Source of the DNA: Streptomyces filipinensis
GTDB lineage: Bacteria; Actinomycetota; Actinomycetes; Streptomycetales; Streptomycetaceae
DNA length: 64,000 nt
Reading direction: 5' to 3'
Assembly: GCF_014649495.1 (NCBI RefSeq)
Contig: NZ_BMTD01000014.1
Span: 1-64,000 of the forward strand
Both the position numbers and the translations under genes were made by a program. The notes beneath the pieces were generated by a model. It was not told the origin of the DNA. It saw only the letters and a list, made by a program, of their open reading frames with translations, and did not search any database. Shown here in pieces: positions 50,168-59,057 of this stretch (position 1 is the first letter of the stretch; every line of letters begins with the position of its first letter).

Positions 50168-50743
50168 CTACTTGAGCCGCGCCATCAGGGCGTGTTCCAC
50201 CAGCGTGATCAGCGCGCTCTTGGCGTCGGCGCGATGCCGGGCGTCGGTCGTGATGATCGGGGTGTCGGGCCCGATCTGCAGGGCCTCGCGCACCTCCTCC
50301 GGCTGGTACGGCTGCTGCCCGTCGAAGCCGTTGAGGGCGACGACGAACGGCAGGCCGCTGTTCTCGAAGTAGTCGACCGCGGGGAAGCAGTCGGCGAGGC
50401 GCCGGGTGTCCACGAGCACCACCGCGCCGATCGCGCCGCGCACCAGGTCGTCCCACATGAACCAGAACCGGTCCTGACCCGGCGTACCGAACAGGTACAG
50501 GATCAGGTCCTGGTCCAGGGTGATACGGCCGAAGTCCATGGCGACGGTGGTCGTCGTCTTGTCCCCGGTGTGGGTGAGGTCGTCGATGCCGGCCGAAGCG
50601 GAGGTCATGACGGCCTCGGTGCGCAGCGGGTTGATCTCCGAGACGGCGCCGACGAACGTGGTCTTGCCCACGCCGAAGCCGCCCGCCACCACGATCTTCG
50701 CGGAGGTGGTGGCCCGGCCCGCGTCAGAGCTTGCGAAGTCCAC
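50168..50743 (-). CDS. cvnD: Conservon GTPase CvnD (second conservon)
   Basis: A 191-residue GTPase, nearly identical to the first CvnD at protein and DNA level: same P-loop GGFGVGKTT, FGTPGQDRFWFMW and NGFD. Differences are the N-terminal SDAGRATT, Val for Ile at two places, Glu for Asp in YQPEEV, and the last residue Lys for Arg. It overlaps the 3' end of cvnC by 20 bases, as in the first conservon. The near identity implies recent duplication or gene conversion of this part. Confidence 0.93.
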   Translation of the reverse strand: MDFASSDAGRATTSAKIVVAGGFGVGKTTFVGAVSEINPLRTEAVMTSASAGIDDLTHTGDKTTTTVAMDFGRITLDQDLILYLFGTPGQDRFWFMWDDLVRGAIGAVVLVDTRRLADCFPAVDYFENSGLPFVVALNGFDGQQPYQPEEVREALQIGPDTPIITTDARHRADAKSALITLVEHALMARLK

Positions 50744-51122
50744 TGAGCACCCTTTCGAGCAGCGTCACATCCGGTGCGCCGCCGTTGTTCTCGTCGCCAC
50801 CCGGCTGGTGGATGGCGACCAGGCCGGCCTCGGCGAGGTCGGCGACCAGGATCCGGGCCACTCCGAGCGGCATGGCCAGCAGCGCGGAGACCTCCGCGAC
50901 CGACTTGACCTCACGGCACAGATGGCAGATGCGCTGGTGCTCCGGGAGCAGACCCATGAGCGCTGCCGGGTCGGCCGTGGTGCTGATCAGCGCCTCGATC
51001 GCGAGCTGGTAGCGCGGCCGGGTCCGGCCGCCGGTCATCGCGTACGGACGTACCAGCGGCTGGTCGCCCTCGTCCCCGTACGGCTCCGCGTACGGATCAT
51101 GATGGGCGGTGGGCGGGGTCAT
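50724..51122 (-). CDS. cvnC: Conservon protein CvnC (DUF742, second conservon)
   Basis: A 132-residue DUF742 protein beginning MTPPTAHHDPYAEPYGDEG, then QPLVRPYAMTGGRTRPRYQ and ending DVTLLERVLSGLRKL. GGAGG lies four bases before ATG 51122. It lacks the long Pro/Gln-rich N-terminal region of the first CvnC, so the two proteins are distinguished mainly by their tails. It carries paired cysteines in ICHLCREVKS (NLCREIKS in the other copy). Confidence 0.92.
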   Translation of the reverse strand: MTPPTAHHDPYAEPYGDEGDQPLVRPYAMTGGRTRPRYQLAIEALISTTADPAALMGLLPEHQRICHLCREVKSVAEVSALLAMPLGVARILVADLAEAGLVAIHQPGGDENNGGAPDVTLLERVLSGLRKL

Positions 51123-51232
51123 GAGTCCTCCGGGCGGGACAGCAAGTCGGTCAGTCAAGCCGTCTGACGGGGCCGGTGGGGGGATTGTGGCGGCCGGACG
51201 GTGGTTTGGTGAGGTGGGTGGTGCCGGGGCGG

Positions 51233-51646
51233 TCAGTGGAGCAGACTGCCTTGGAGTTCGGCGCGCAGGTCCGGGGTGAGTACCGCCCCTGCGCGGTCGA
51301 CGAGCAGTGCCATCTCGTAGCCGACGAGACCGATGTCGCACTCGGGGTGGGCCAGGACCGCGAGGGACGACCCGTCCGAGACGGACATCAGGAAGAGGAA
51401 CCCGCGCTCCATCTCGACGACCGTCTGTGCCACGGTGCCGCCCTCGAAGATCCGGGACGCCCCGGCCGTCAACGAGGTCAGCCCGGACGCGACGGCCGCC
51501 AGCTGGTCGGCGCGGTCCCGCGGGAAGCCTTCGGACATCGCCAGCAGAAGGCCGTCGGCGGAGACCACCACCGTGTGCGACACCCCGGGGGTGTTGTCCA
51601 CGAAGTTGGTGATCAACCAGTTCAGGTTCTGTGCCGCCTGGCTCAT
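51233..51646 (-). CDS. cvnB: Conservon roadblock protein CvnB (second conservon)
   Basis: A 137-residue roadblock/LC7 protein, almost the same as the first CvnB: variation is concentrated at EGGTVAQ (EGGSVNQ in the first), FLFLMSVSDG (FLFIMSISDG) and HPECDIGLVG (HPEADIGLIG). It probably acts on the adjacent CvnD GTPase; the near identity makes cross-talk between the two conservons likely. It follows cvnA by nine bases. Confidence 0.94.
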   Translation of the reverse strand: MSQAAQNLNWLITNFVDNTPGVSHTVVVSADGLLLAMSEGFPRDRADQLAAVASGLTSLTAGASRIFEGGTVAQTVVEMERGFLFLMSVSDGSSLAVLAHPECDIGLVGYEMALLVDRAGAVLTPDLRAELQGSLLH

Positions 51647-51655
51647 CGGACTCAA

Positions 51656-54600
51656 CTAACGCTCCTGCTGGTGAGTGGGGCTCGGGAAGCTGCCGGTCTG
51701 GCCGCTGCCGGCCTGACGGCCCTGAGCGATACCCCGACGGAGATTGGTCAGCCGCCCGCGTACGTCATCAGGCGCACGCGAGACCTGCGGACCGGCTTGG
51801 TTCTGTTGCTGCTGGGCCGTACCCGGGACGAGGTTGGCCCGGGGCACCCGGCGCGGCAGGCCGGAGGTGGTGACCCCGCCCGACGCGGGCTGCCGGACGC
51901 GCTCGGCCTGCCGGACGAGGTCGTCGTTCGGCGAGGTGCGCCAGGCGCCGTTGCCGGCGCCGTTGCCGCCGGCGGGACGCTGCGGAGCCGGGGCGGGTGC
52001 CTGCGGCTGCTGCTGCTGTGGCTGCTGCGGCGCGGGAGCGCCCTCCGCCTGCGGACCGCCGTGGAACCAGTTGGTCTCCAGCGTGTCGTACAGCGGGGTA
52101 CGGCCGTCACCCGGGCCGGTGGCCGGCGGCAGGGCCTCCGGCTCACGGTGCGCCGGACGCTGCTGCGGGGCCTGCGGGCGCTGGGCGCCGAAGTCGTTCC
52201 GGGCGGCCGGCTGCGGGCGCTCGAACTGACCGGTCTGCGCCGGGTCCTGGCGACCGGGCAGGGCGTGCCGACCGGTGGTGCCGGCGTCGTAGCCCTGCGG
52301 AGCCGCGAACTCGCCCGTGTTCCGACCCGTGTTCTGTCCGGTGCCGTCCTGCTGCGCCGCCGGCGTGCCGAAGATGTCGGGGCGGACGTACGGACCGGAG
52401 TCCTGCCGGCCACCGGCAGGGTCGAACCGGCCGGGCAGCTCGGGGGTTTCGGGGCGGGCGAACTGGCCGGTCTGCTGCGGGTTGTCGGGGCGGGCGAACT
52501 GGCCGGTCTGCTGCGGGTTCTCCGGGCGGGCGAACTGGCCCGTGTGGTGCTGGGGGCCGCCCAGGCCGTTCAGGTCCGGACGCGGGAACTCGCCCGTGGC
52601 GGCCGGGTTCTGTGCGTCGGTCCGGGGCACCGCCGGTATCTCGGCGGTCGCGCCCGGGCCCTGCCGGTCGTCGACACGCGGCATGCGCGCGGTGTGCGCC
52701 GGGTTCTGCTCGTCGTGGCCGCGCGGGGCGTCCAGCGAGGCACGCTGCAGCGGGGCCTGGGTGTCACCCCAGTCCGGGGTGCGCTGCTGCTGGTCACCGC
52801 CGGGCAGCTCGGCCCGGCCGCCGCGCGGCGGCAGCTGGGGCTGACGGCCCTGGTCGGCACCGTTGCCGGGCCGCCGCGGGCCACGGCCGCCGAAGGCGTC
52901 CTGCTGCGGACCGCCCGGGTTCGCGGCCTGCAGGCCCTGTGCGGTGCCGGGAGCCTGACCGCCGAAGCCGCCCGCACCGGCACCCGCGCCCGCCGGCCGG
53001 CCCTGCTGCGGGCCACCGGGACCGCCCTGGGGTCCGCGCGCACCGCCCGGCGCACCGGGACGGCCGCCCTGGCCGGTGCCGGGCAGCGCGGCCCGGGGAC
53101 CCTGGCCGGCGCCGACCTGGCCGCGTGGAGCGGGACCGGCACCGAGCAGACCACCGCCGGCCGGAGCACCGCCCTGGCCGTTGCCGGCGTTCGCGCGGCG
53201 CGCCGCGGCCGCGCCTGCGGCGGCCTGCGCGGCGGCGGGACCACCGGTGACGCCGGGCGCGCCCGGCTTGCCCGGAGTGGGCTTCCTGCCGCCCTGGGCG
53301 ACGTCCACGGGCAGCATGACCAGCGCGGTCGTACCACCGGAGTCGGACGGGCGCAGCTGGATACGGATGCCGTGGCGCTGCGACAGACGACCGACCACGA
53401 ACAGACCCATGCGGCGGGAGACCGAGACGTCCACGGTGGGCGGCGAGGCGAGCCGCTCGTTGATCGCCGCGAGGTCCTCGGGGGACAGGCCGATACCGGT
53501 GTCGTGGATCTCGATCAGCACACGGCCGTCGGGCAGCGCGTGACCGGTGACCTTGACCTTGGTCTGCGGCGAGGAGAACGAGGTGGCGTTCTCCAGCAGC
53601 TCGGCGAGCAGGTGCACGAGGTCGTTGACGACCCGGCCGGCGACCTCGGTCGTCGGGACGGCGGCCAGCTCGATGCGCTCGTACTGCTCCACCTCGGACG
53701 CGGCGGCGCGGAGCACGTCGACCAGCGGGACCGGGCGGGTCCAGCGGCGGCCGGGCTCCTCACCCGCGAGGACGAGGAGGTTCTCACCGTTACGGCGCAT
53801 ACGGGTGGCGAGGTGGTCGAGCTTGAACAGCGAGGACAGCTGGTCGGGGTCGGCCTCGCGGGACTCCAGTTCGGAGATGAGCGACAGCTGGCGCTGGATG
53901 AGGCCCTGGGAGCGGCGCGAGAGGTTGGTGAACATCGCGTTGACGTTGCCCCGCAGCAGGGCCTGCTCGGCGGCGAGGCGGACCGCCTCGCGGTGCACGT
54001 CGTCGAAGGCCGCGGCCACCTGGCCGATCTCGTCCCGGGAGTGCACACCGACCGACTCCACGGAGGTGTCCACGTCCTGCGGGTCGGACTCCGACAGCTG
54101 CTTGACCAGCTCGGGCAGGCGTTCCTGGGCGACCTTGGTCGCGGTCTCCTGCAGCCGGCGCAGCGAGCGGATCATCGAGCGGGCCACGACGAACGCGCCG
54201 ACCAGCGACACGCCGAGCACGAGCAGGATCAGCGCACCGGAGATGATGGCGTCACGCTGGGTGGCGCTCTTCAGCTCGCGGGCCTTCTGCTCCATCTCCT
54301 CGAGCAGCGTGTGCTCGATCTTCTTCATCTGCTCGATCTTGGTCGAGCTGTCGTCCACCCAGTCCTTGTAGGAGCGGGCGTCCAGGCTCTGGATGCCGCC
54401 GGAGCGGTCGAAGACGCGCTTGGCGTAGGTGTCCGCGGACTCGATCGTCGGGTTGCCCTCGTCGATCGGCTTGAGGAGTTCCTCGGCGTCGTTGTTCGCG
54501 TAGATCTTCCGGAAGATCGCGATTTCCGAGTTCTCGCCCTGGTACGCCGACTGGCCGTACAGGCGGTCGTTCTCGGAGAGGTCGCCCTTCTTGTCCGTGG

Positions 54601-55465
54601 TCGCGGGCAGCGCGGCGGCGATCGTGGCGCGCTGCATCGAGGCGTACTCCTTGGCGGTGGAGAAGGCCGCCAGGGCGCGCGTGCGCGAGATCATCTCCGG
54701 GTTGCTGGACGCCTCGGCCATGTCCTGGGACAGACCGATCAGCTGGGTGATCAGCCGGTGGTAGGCCTCGACGGTCTGGGTCGAGTTGCCCTTCGACTCG
54801 TAGGCCGTCTTGCGGATCTTGGCCAGGCCGTCCAGCTGGTTGGCGATGCCGACGAGCGCGTCGCGGACGCCCTGGAGGTTTCCGTCCTTGCTGGCCGCGT
54901 CGATCTGCTCGGAGGCGTTGAGGAAGTTGTCGCGGGCCCGGTCGGTCTTCTCCTCGTAGCCCTTGACCGTGTAGTCGCTCTGCGTCAGGCCGTGGGCCAG
55001 GGGGCCGGCGGACTGGTCGCGCTCGTCCTGCAGCTGCTGGGCCAGCTCGGTGGCCTGCTTGGTCATGTCCGTCAGCAGCTTCATGTTGTCGAGCTGCTGG
55101 ATGTCGTCCATGTTCTCGCTGATGCGCAGCGCGCCCAGCGAGGTCGCCGCGATGACCGGGAGCGCCAGCAGCGACACCAGGCGCGTGGAGATGCGCCAGT
55201 TGCGCAGGGCCATGCGCGAGCCGGGGCCGGTGGTGCCCTTCGCGGGCTTCGCGGCCGGCGTGGGAGAGCCGGAGCCGGCGCCGCCCGGGGTGGCCGAGGA
55301 GGCCGACACGCCGTGGCGTCCGCTGCGCTCACCGCCTTCCCCGGACGGGGCCTGGCCCGGGTTCTGGGCGTGCTGGGGCGAGGAGCTGCCCTTCATGGGG
55401 CCAGTCCCGTCGTGCGACTCCGGCTCCGCCGAAGCGCTGCCATCCCTCTTGAAACGTCCCTGCAC
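51656..55465 (-). CDS. cvnA: Conservon sensor histidine-kinase-like protein CvnA (second conservon)
   Basis: A 1269-residue homologue of the first CvnA with the same order: TM1 (about 98-118, LVSLLALPVIAATSLGALRI), an extracytoplasmic nitrate-sensor-like helical domain, TM2 (DAIISGALILLVLGVSLVGAFVV), HAMP, FKLDHLATRMRRNGENLLVLAG, and HATPase_c with AELLENATSFSSPQ and IEIHDTGIGL. The extracytoplasmic domain differs strongly from the first copy, implying a different signal. The C-terminal 500 residues are disordered, Gly/Pro/Gln-rich, with 12-residue NPQQTGQFARP repeats. GTG 55465 has AGAGG eleven bases upstream; ATG 55396 is possible. Confidence 0.9.
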   Translation of the reverse strand: MQGRFKRDGSASAEPESHDGTGPMKGSSSPQHAQNPGQAPSGEGGERSGRHGVSASSATPGGAGSGSPTPAAKPAKGTTGPGSRMALRNWRISTRLVSLLALPVIAATSLGALRISENMDDIQQLDNMKLLTDMTKQATELAQQLQDERDQSAGPLAHGLTQSDYTVKGYEEKTDRARDNFLNASEQIDAASKDGNLQGVRDALVGIANQLDGLAKIRKTAYESKGNSTQTVEAYHRLITQLIGLSQDMAEASSNPEMISRTRALAAFSTAKEYASMQRATIAAALPATTDKKGDLSENDRLYGQSAYQGENSEIAIFRKIYANNDAEELLKPIDEGNPTIESADTYAKRVFDRSGGIQSLDARSYKDWVDDSSTKIEQMKKIEHTLLEEMEQKARELKSATQRDAIISGALILLVLGVSLVGAFVVARSMIRSLRRLQETATKVAQERLPELVKQLSESDPQDVDTSVESVGVHSRDEIGQVAAAFDDVHREAVRLAAEQALLRGNVNAMFTNLSRRSQGLIQRQLSLISELESREADPDQLSSLFKLDHLATRMRRNGENLLVLAGEEPGRRWTRPVPLVDVLRAAASEVEQYERIELAAVPTTEVAGRVVNDLVHLLAELLENATSFSSPQTKVKVTGHALPDGRVLIEIHDTGIGLSPEDLAAINERLASPPTVDVSVSRRMGLFVVGRLSQRHGIRIQLRPSDSGGTTALVMLPVDVAQGGRKPTPGKPGAPGVTGGPAAAQAAAGAAAARRANAGNGQGGAPAGGGLLGAGPAPRGQVGAGQGPRAALPGTGQGGRPGAPGGARGPQGGPGGPQQGRPAGAGAGAGGFGGQAPGTAQGLQAANPGGPQQDAFGGRGPRRPGNGADQGRQPQLPPRGGRAELPGGDQQQRTPDWGDTQAPLQRASLDAPRGHDEQNPAHTARMPRVDDRQGPGATAEIPAVPRTDAQNPAATGEFPRPDLNGLGGPQHHTGQFARPENPQQTGQFARPDNPQQTGQFARPETPELPGRFDPAGGRQDSGPYVRPDIFGTPAAQQDGTGQNTGRNTGEFAAPQGYDAGTTGRHALPGRQDPAQTGQFERPQPAARNDFGAQRPQAPQQRPAHREPEALPPATGPGDGRTPLYDTLETNWFHGGPQAEGAPAPQQPQQQQPQAPAPAPQRPAGGNGAGNGAWRTSPNDDLVRQAERVRQPASGGVTTSGLPRRVPRANLVPGTAQQQQNQAGPQVSRAPDDVRGRLTNLRRGIAQGRQAGSGQTGSFPSPTHQQER
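52451..52546. repeat. 36-base tandem repeat inside the second cvnA
   Basis: A GGGGCGGGCGAACTGGCC-starting unit occurs at 52451 and 52487, with a third partial copy at 52523. It encodes successive [DE]NPQQTGQFARP units in the disordered tail. Copy number may vary between strains. Confidence 0.75.
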
Positions 55466-56032
55466 TAGCGTCGCAACCTCTGGACCAGGCGCCCCTCCGC
55501 GTGAACGGCGGGACACGGTGTCGGCGTTGTGGTGAGCGCCCTGAAAACGCCCCCCGGTGGTCTTGAGTGACCGGCGTTGGCTCCCCCTGATCTCGCCGCC
55601 GTTCGGCGCTGCGTCGCGCCCCCTGTGCGCCGGCTCGATCCCCGCGGCGGTCCGTGGAATTCCAGCACAGTGCCGGATCTCCAACAAGGCCCGTGGTCCG
55701 AGCTGTGACCTCCGTGACGGCCTGTGAGTGCCGAGTTACCAGCCGTGGAACCCGATCCTGGCCAAAACGGGCGTTTCTCTGCGAGTTGCCGCGCGGTGCG
55801 TGGTGTCCCAGTCGCCATGATCAGGAGCGGAATGGTGGCTTCAGGGGGTCAATGTCCGTTTCGCAGGGTCGCGTTGCGGGTCAGGTTTGACCGTTTTGTC
55901 CGCGACGCCGTGAGCAAACTCACACGTATCTGGTGAACAGTTGGCGCCTTCGGCGGGGAACTGGATGTTTAGCCTGGCGCTTTACAAGAGCGACGCCTCT
56001 GTAGACCCCCCAGGACTAGGACTCGTACCCCC
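55466..56032. other. Intergenic region upstream of the second conservon
   Basis: About 570 bases between divergent transcription units. No family-supported gene is visible in it; a few open frames (for example plus strand 55654-55890) lack a ribosome binding site and domain features. An inverted repeat GTGAG-CAAA-CTCAC (55910-55923) lies 110 bases before the small peptide gene and is a candidate operator. The second conservon promoter must lie in the left part. Confidence 0.5.
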
Positions 56033-56227
56033 GTGAAGACGACGATGATGTTCGACAAGATCGCCAACCCGCGACGCACGACCCTGGCGCATCTCCAGGA
56101 CGCCGGCGAGCTGCAGACCCCCGAGCTGCCGGAGCACTCCGTCGAACTCCCCGCCCAGACCGCCAACCCGCGGCGCACGGTCCTGGTGGACGTCCCCGTC
56201 GGCGCGGCGGCCACGGCCGGAGAGTAG
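56033..56227 (+). CDS. 64-residue peptide with duplicated ANPRRT motif, function unknown
   Basis: The short product begins MKTTMMFDKIANPRRTTL and contains a second ANPRRTVL at about residues 44-51, separated by a Glu/Leu/Pro-rich middle; it ends GAAATAGE. There is no signal peptide or membrane segment. The conserved-looking repeated core and small size recall ribosomally made peptide precursors of Streptomyces, but no modifying enzyme is adjacent. GTG 56033 has only weak AGGA upstream; ATG 56045 or 56048 could be used. It stands alone between conservon 2 and the FAH gene. Confidence 0.6.
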   Translation: MKTTMMFDKIANPRRTTLAHLQDAGELQTPELPEHSVELPAQTANPRRTVLVDVPVGAAATAGE

Positions 56228-56668
56228 CCGACCCGGCTCCCGGCAGGTCTTTCCCGTCGAATTCCGCGGCCCGTTTTATTCGTACGGCGCCTTTCCCGGG
56301 GGCTCGGCCCGCTTTCCGGTGGCTCCCGGGGTGCCGAAATCGGGTCCGCCGATGCCACCGGCCGGATATCCGGATGGGAACGCCACCGATATCCCACTGC
56401 CGTGGCCTGACATCCGCACGCTGAGGGCCCGCTCCCGCCGGCCCCCGCGCCGCACGGCCGGGGGACCGGCCGCCCGAGCCGTACGGCACGCCCCGAGCGC
56501 GGCCGTCTCCCCGTGCGCCGAGCACCCGCATCCCGGAATTCCGGCCCACGTCATTCCCGTACCGGAAAAGGCGGCGCCGCCACACCGCACCGGCCGAACG
56601 TCCAGCGGTCCGACCGGTTAACCTGGGGCGTCAGTACGCCGGTTCTCAGTAAGGGGCGCAAGGATCCC
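56228..56668. other. Non-coding or uncharacterised region before the FAH gene
   Basis: About 440 bases with no convincing gene. Open frames on both strands (56319-56621 plus, 56276-56590 minus) are Pro/Arg-rich and show no recognisable domain or good ribosome binding site. It should contain the FAH-gltX promoter; no consensus element was convincing by eye. Confidence 0.5.
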
Positions 56669-57454
56669 GTGCGCATCGCCAGGTTCTCCATCGACGGGAA
56701 CGTAGCCTTCGGCGCGGTCGAGGGCGACAAGCAGGACGAACTCGTCCTCGACATCATCAAGGGCATTCCGTTCGCGGACCACGAGCTGTCCGGTACGAAG
56801 GTGCCGCTGAGCAAGGTCAGGCTGCTCCCGCCGGTCCTCCCCAACAAGGTCGTGGCGTTCGGACGCAACTACGCCGAGCACGCGCGCGAGCTGGGCAACG
56901 AGGTGCCGGACGCCCCGTTCGCCTTCTTCAAGCCCTCCACCTCGGTGATCGGCCCCGGCGACGAGATCCAGTACCCGCCGTTCTCCGAGGAGCTGCACCA
57001 CGAGGCCGAGCTGGCCGTGGTGATCGGCCGCATGTGCCGCGAGGTGCCGCGCGAGCGCGTCAAGGACGTGATCTTCGGCTACACCTGCGCCAACGACGTC
57101 ACCGCCCGCGACGTGCAGAAGCGCGAGAAGCAGTGGGCCCGGGCCAAGGGCTTCGACACCTCCTGCCCGCTCGGCCCCTGGGTGGAGACGGACCTGGACC
57201 TGGAGCGCGCGAACGACCTGACCATCCAGCTCACGGTCAACGGCCAGCAGCGCCAGCTCGGACGCACCAGCGAGATGATCCACCGCATCGAGGACCTGGT
57301 CGTCAACATCTCCGAGGCCATGACCCTGCTCCCCGGCGACGTCATCCTCACCGGCACCCCCGCGGGGGTCGGCCCCCTGCACGTCGGCGACGAGGTCGCC
57401 GTCACCATCGAAGGCATCGGCACTCTCACCAACAAGGTTGTCAAGCGTGGCTAG
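56669..57454 (+). CDS. Fumarylacetoacetate hydrolase (FAH)-family protein
   Basis: A 261-residue protein of the FAH/HpaG/acylpyruvase superfamily: KVVAFGRNYAEHARELG near 64, metal ligands in HHEAELAVVIG near 112, FGYTCANDVTARD, GPWVETDLDL and the terminal LTGTPAGVGPLHVGDEV. Members hydrolyse or isomerise acylpyruvate-type compounds, or decarboxylate oxaloacetate, with Mg; which applies here is unknown. GTG 56669 has AAGGA upstream. Its last bases overlap the gltX start, so the two genes are translationally coupled. Confidence 0.9.
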   Translation: MRIARFSIDGNVAFGAVEGDKQDELVLDIIKGIPFADHELSGTKVPLSKVRLLPPVLPNKVVAFGRNYAEHARELGNEVPDAPFAFFKPSTSVIGPGDEIQYPPFSEELHHEAELAVVIGRMCREVPRERVKDVIFGYTCANDVTARDVQKREKQWARAKGFDTSCPLGPWVETDLDLERANDLTIQLTVNGQQRQLGRTSEMIHRIEDLVVNISEAMTLLPGDVILTGTPAGVGPLHVGDEVAVTIEGIGTLTNKVVKRG

Positions 57455-58931
57455 CGCACCCGGCTCACCCGTACGCGTTCGTTTCTGTCCCTCGCCCACC
57501 GGTAACCCGCACGTGGGCCTGGTCCGCACCGCCCTGTTCAACTGGGCGTTCGCCCGGCACCACCAGGGCACCCTGGTCTTCCGCATCGAGGACACCGACG
57601 CGGCCCGCGACTCCGAGGAGTCGTACGACCAGCTGCTCGACGCGATGCGCTGGCTCGGCTTCGACTGGGACGAGGGCCCCGAGGTCGGCGGCCCGCACGC
57701 GCCGTACCGCCAGTCGCAGCGGATGGACCTCTACGCCGACGTCGCCCAGAAGCTCCTGGACGGCGGGTACGCCTACCGCTGCTACTGCTCCCAGGAGGAG
57801 CTGGACACCCGCCGCGAGGCCGCCCGTGCCGCCGGCAGGCCCTCCGGCTACGACGGCCACTGCCGCGACCTGTCCGCCGAGCAGGTCGAGGAGTACAAGG
57901 CCCAGGGCCGCACCCCGATCGTCCGCTTCCGCATGCCGGACGAGACGATCACCTTCACCGACCTGGTCCGCGGCGAGCTGACCTTCACGCCGGAGAACGT
58001 GCCGGACTACGGCATCGTCCGCGCGAACGGCGCCCCGCTGTACACGCTGGTCAACCCGGTCGACGACGCCCTGATGGAGATCACCCACGTCCTGCGCGGC
58101 GAGGACCTGCTCTCCTCCACCCCGCGCCAGATCGCGCTGTACAAGGCGCTGACCGAGCTGGGCATCGCCCAGCAGACCCCGCGGTTCGGCCACCTCCCCT
58201 ACGTCATGGGCGAGGGCAACAAGAAGCTGTCCAAGCGCGACCCGCAGGCGTCCCTCAATCTCTACCGCGAGAAGGGCTTCCTGCCCGAGGGCCTGCTGAA
58301 CTACCTGTCCCTGCTGGGCTGGTCGCTCTCCGCGGACCAGGACATCTTCACGATCGAAGAGATGGTCGCGGCCTTCGACATCGCCGACGTGAACCCCAAC
58401 CCGGCACGCTTCGACCTGAAGAAGTGCGAGGCGATCAACGGCGACCACATCCGCATGCTGGATGTGAAGGAGTTCACCGAGCGCTGCGCCCCCTGGCTGA
58501 AGGCCCCGTTCGCCCCCTGGGCACCGGAGGACTTCGACGCGGCCAAGTGGGAGGCCATCGCCCCGCACGCCCAGACCCGCCTCAAGGTCCTGTCGGAGAT
58601 CACCGAGAACGTCGACTTCCTGTTCCTGCCGGAGCCGGTCTTCGACGAGGCGTCGTGGACGAAGGCGATGAAGGAAGGCAGCGACGCCCTCCTGCGCACC
58701 GCCCGCGAGAAGCTGGAGCCGGCCGACTGGACGTCGCCCGAGTCCCTCAAGGAGGCCGTCCTGGCCGCCGGCGAGGCCCACGGCCTCAAGCTCGGCAAGG
58801 CCCAGGCCCCGGTCCGCGTCGCCGTCACCGGCCGCACCGTCGGCCTGCCGCTCTTCGAGTCCCTGGAAGTCCTGGGCAAGGAGAAGACGCTGGCCAGGAT
58901 CGACGCGGCGCTGGCGAAGCTGAGCGCCTAG
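57447..58931 (+). CDS. gltX: Glutamyl-tRNA synthetase
   Basis: A 494-residue class I aminoacyl-tRNA synthetase that charges tRNA-Glu and, in bacteria without GlnRS, tRNA-Gln for later amidation. The HIGH motif region is FCPSPTGNPHVGLVRTALFNW near 12; the KMSKS equivalent is KKLSKRDPQASL near 256. The anticodon-binding helical domain fills the C-terminal third. GTG 57447 overlaps the FAH gene by eight bases. tRNA-Gln and tRNA-Glu genes lie 1 kb downstream, a functionally coherent neighbourhood. A strong terminator follows. Confidence 0.96.
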   Translation: MASAPGSPVRVRFCPSPTGNPHVGLVRTALFNWAFARHHQGTLVFRIEDTDAARDSEESYDQLLDAMRWLGFDWDEGPEVGGPHAPYRQSQRMDLYADVAQKLLDGGYAYRCYCSQEELDTRREAARAAGRPSGYDGHCRDLSAEQVEEYKAQGRTPIVRFRMPDETITFTDLVRGELTFTPENVPDYGIVRANGAPLYTLVNPVDDALMEITHVLRGEDLLSSTPRQIALYKALTELGIAQQTPRFGHLPYVMGEGNKKLSKRDPQASLNLYREKGFLPEGLLNYLSLLGWSLSADQDIFTIEEMVAAFDIADVNPNPARFDLKKCEAINGDHIRMLDVKEFTERCAPWLKAPFAPWAPEDFDAAKWEAIAPHAQTRLKVLSEITENVDFLFLPEPVFDEASWTKAMKEGSDALLRTAREKLEPADWTSPESLKEAVLAAGEAHGLKLGKAQAPVRVAVTGRTVGLPLFESLEVLGKEKTLARIDAALAKLSA

Positions 58932-58946
58932 CCGGCCCATGCGTCA

Positions 58947-58981
58947 GGGGCGGCACCCGGAGTGTTTCCGGGTGCCGCCCC
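58947..58981 (+). terminator. Terminator after gltX
   Basis: GGGGCGGCACCCGGA pairs perfectly with TCCGGGTGCCGCCCC around a five-base loop, 15 bases after the gltX stop, followed by TGTTG. Confidence 0.88.
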
Positions 58982-59057
58982 TGTTGCGTCGGTCACCGCG
59001 CGTCGGCTTCGTCCATGCGGGCCGGTCCGCCGGCCGTCCGGCGGTACCGTCGGTGTC

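Noticed and set aside
44909..55465. Cytochrome P450 (CvnE/F) members of the conservons
   Set aside because: No P450 heme motif (FxxGxxxCxG) was found between or beside the conservons.
56276..56621. A gene in the gap between the small peptide and the FAH gene
   Set aside because: Both strands have open frames but with Pro/Arg-rich low-information products and no convincing start signal.
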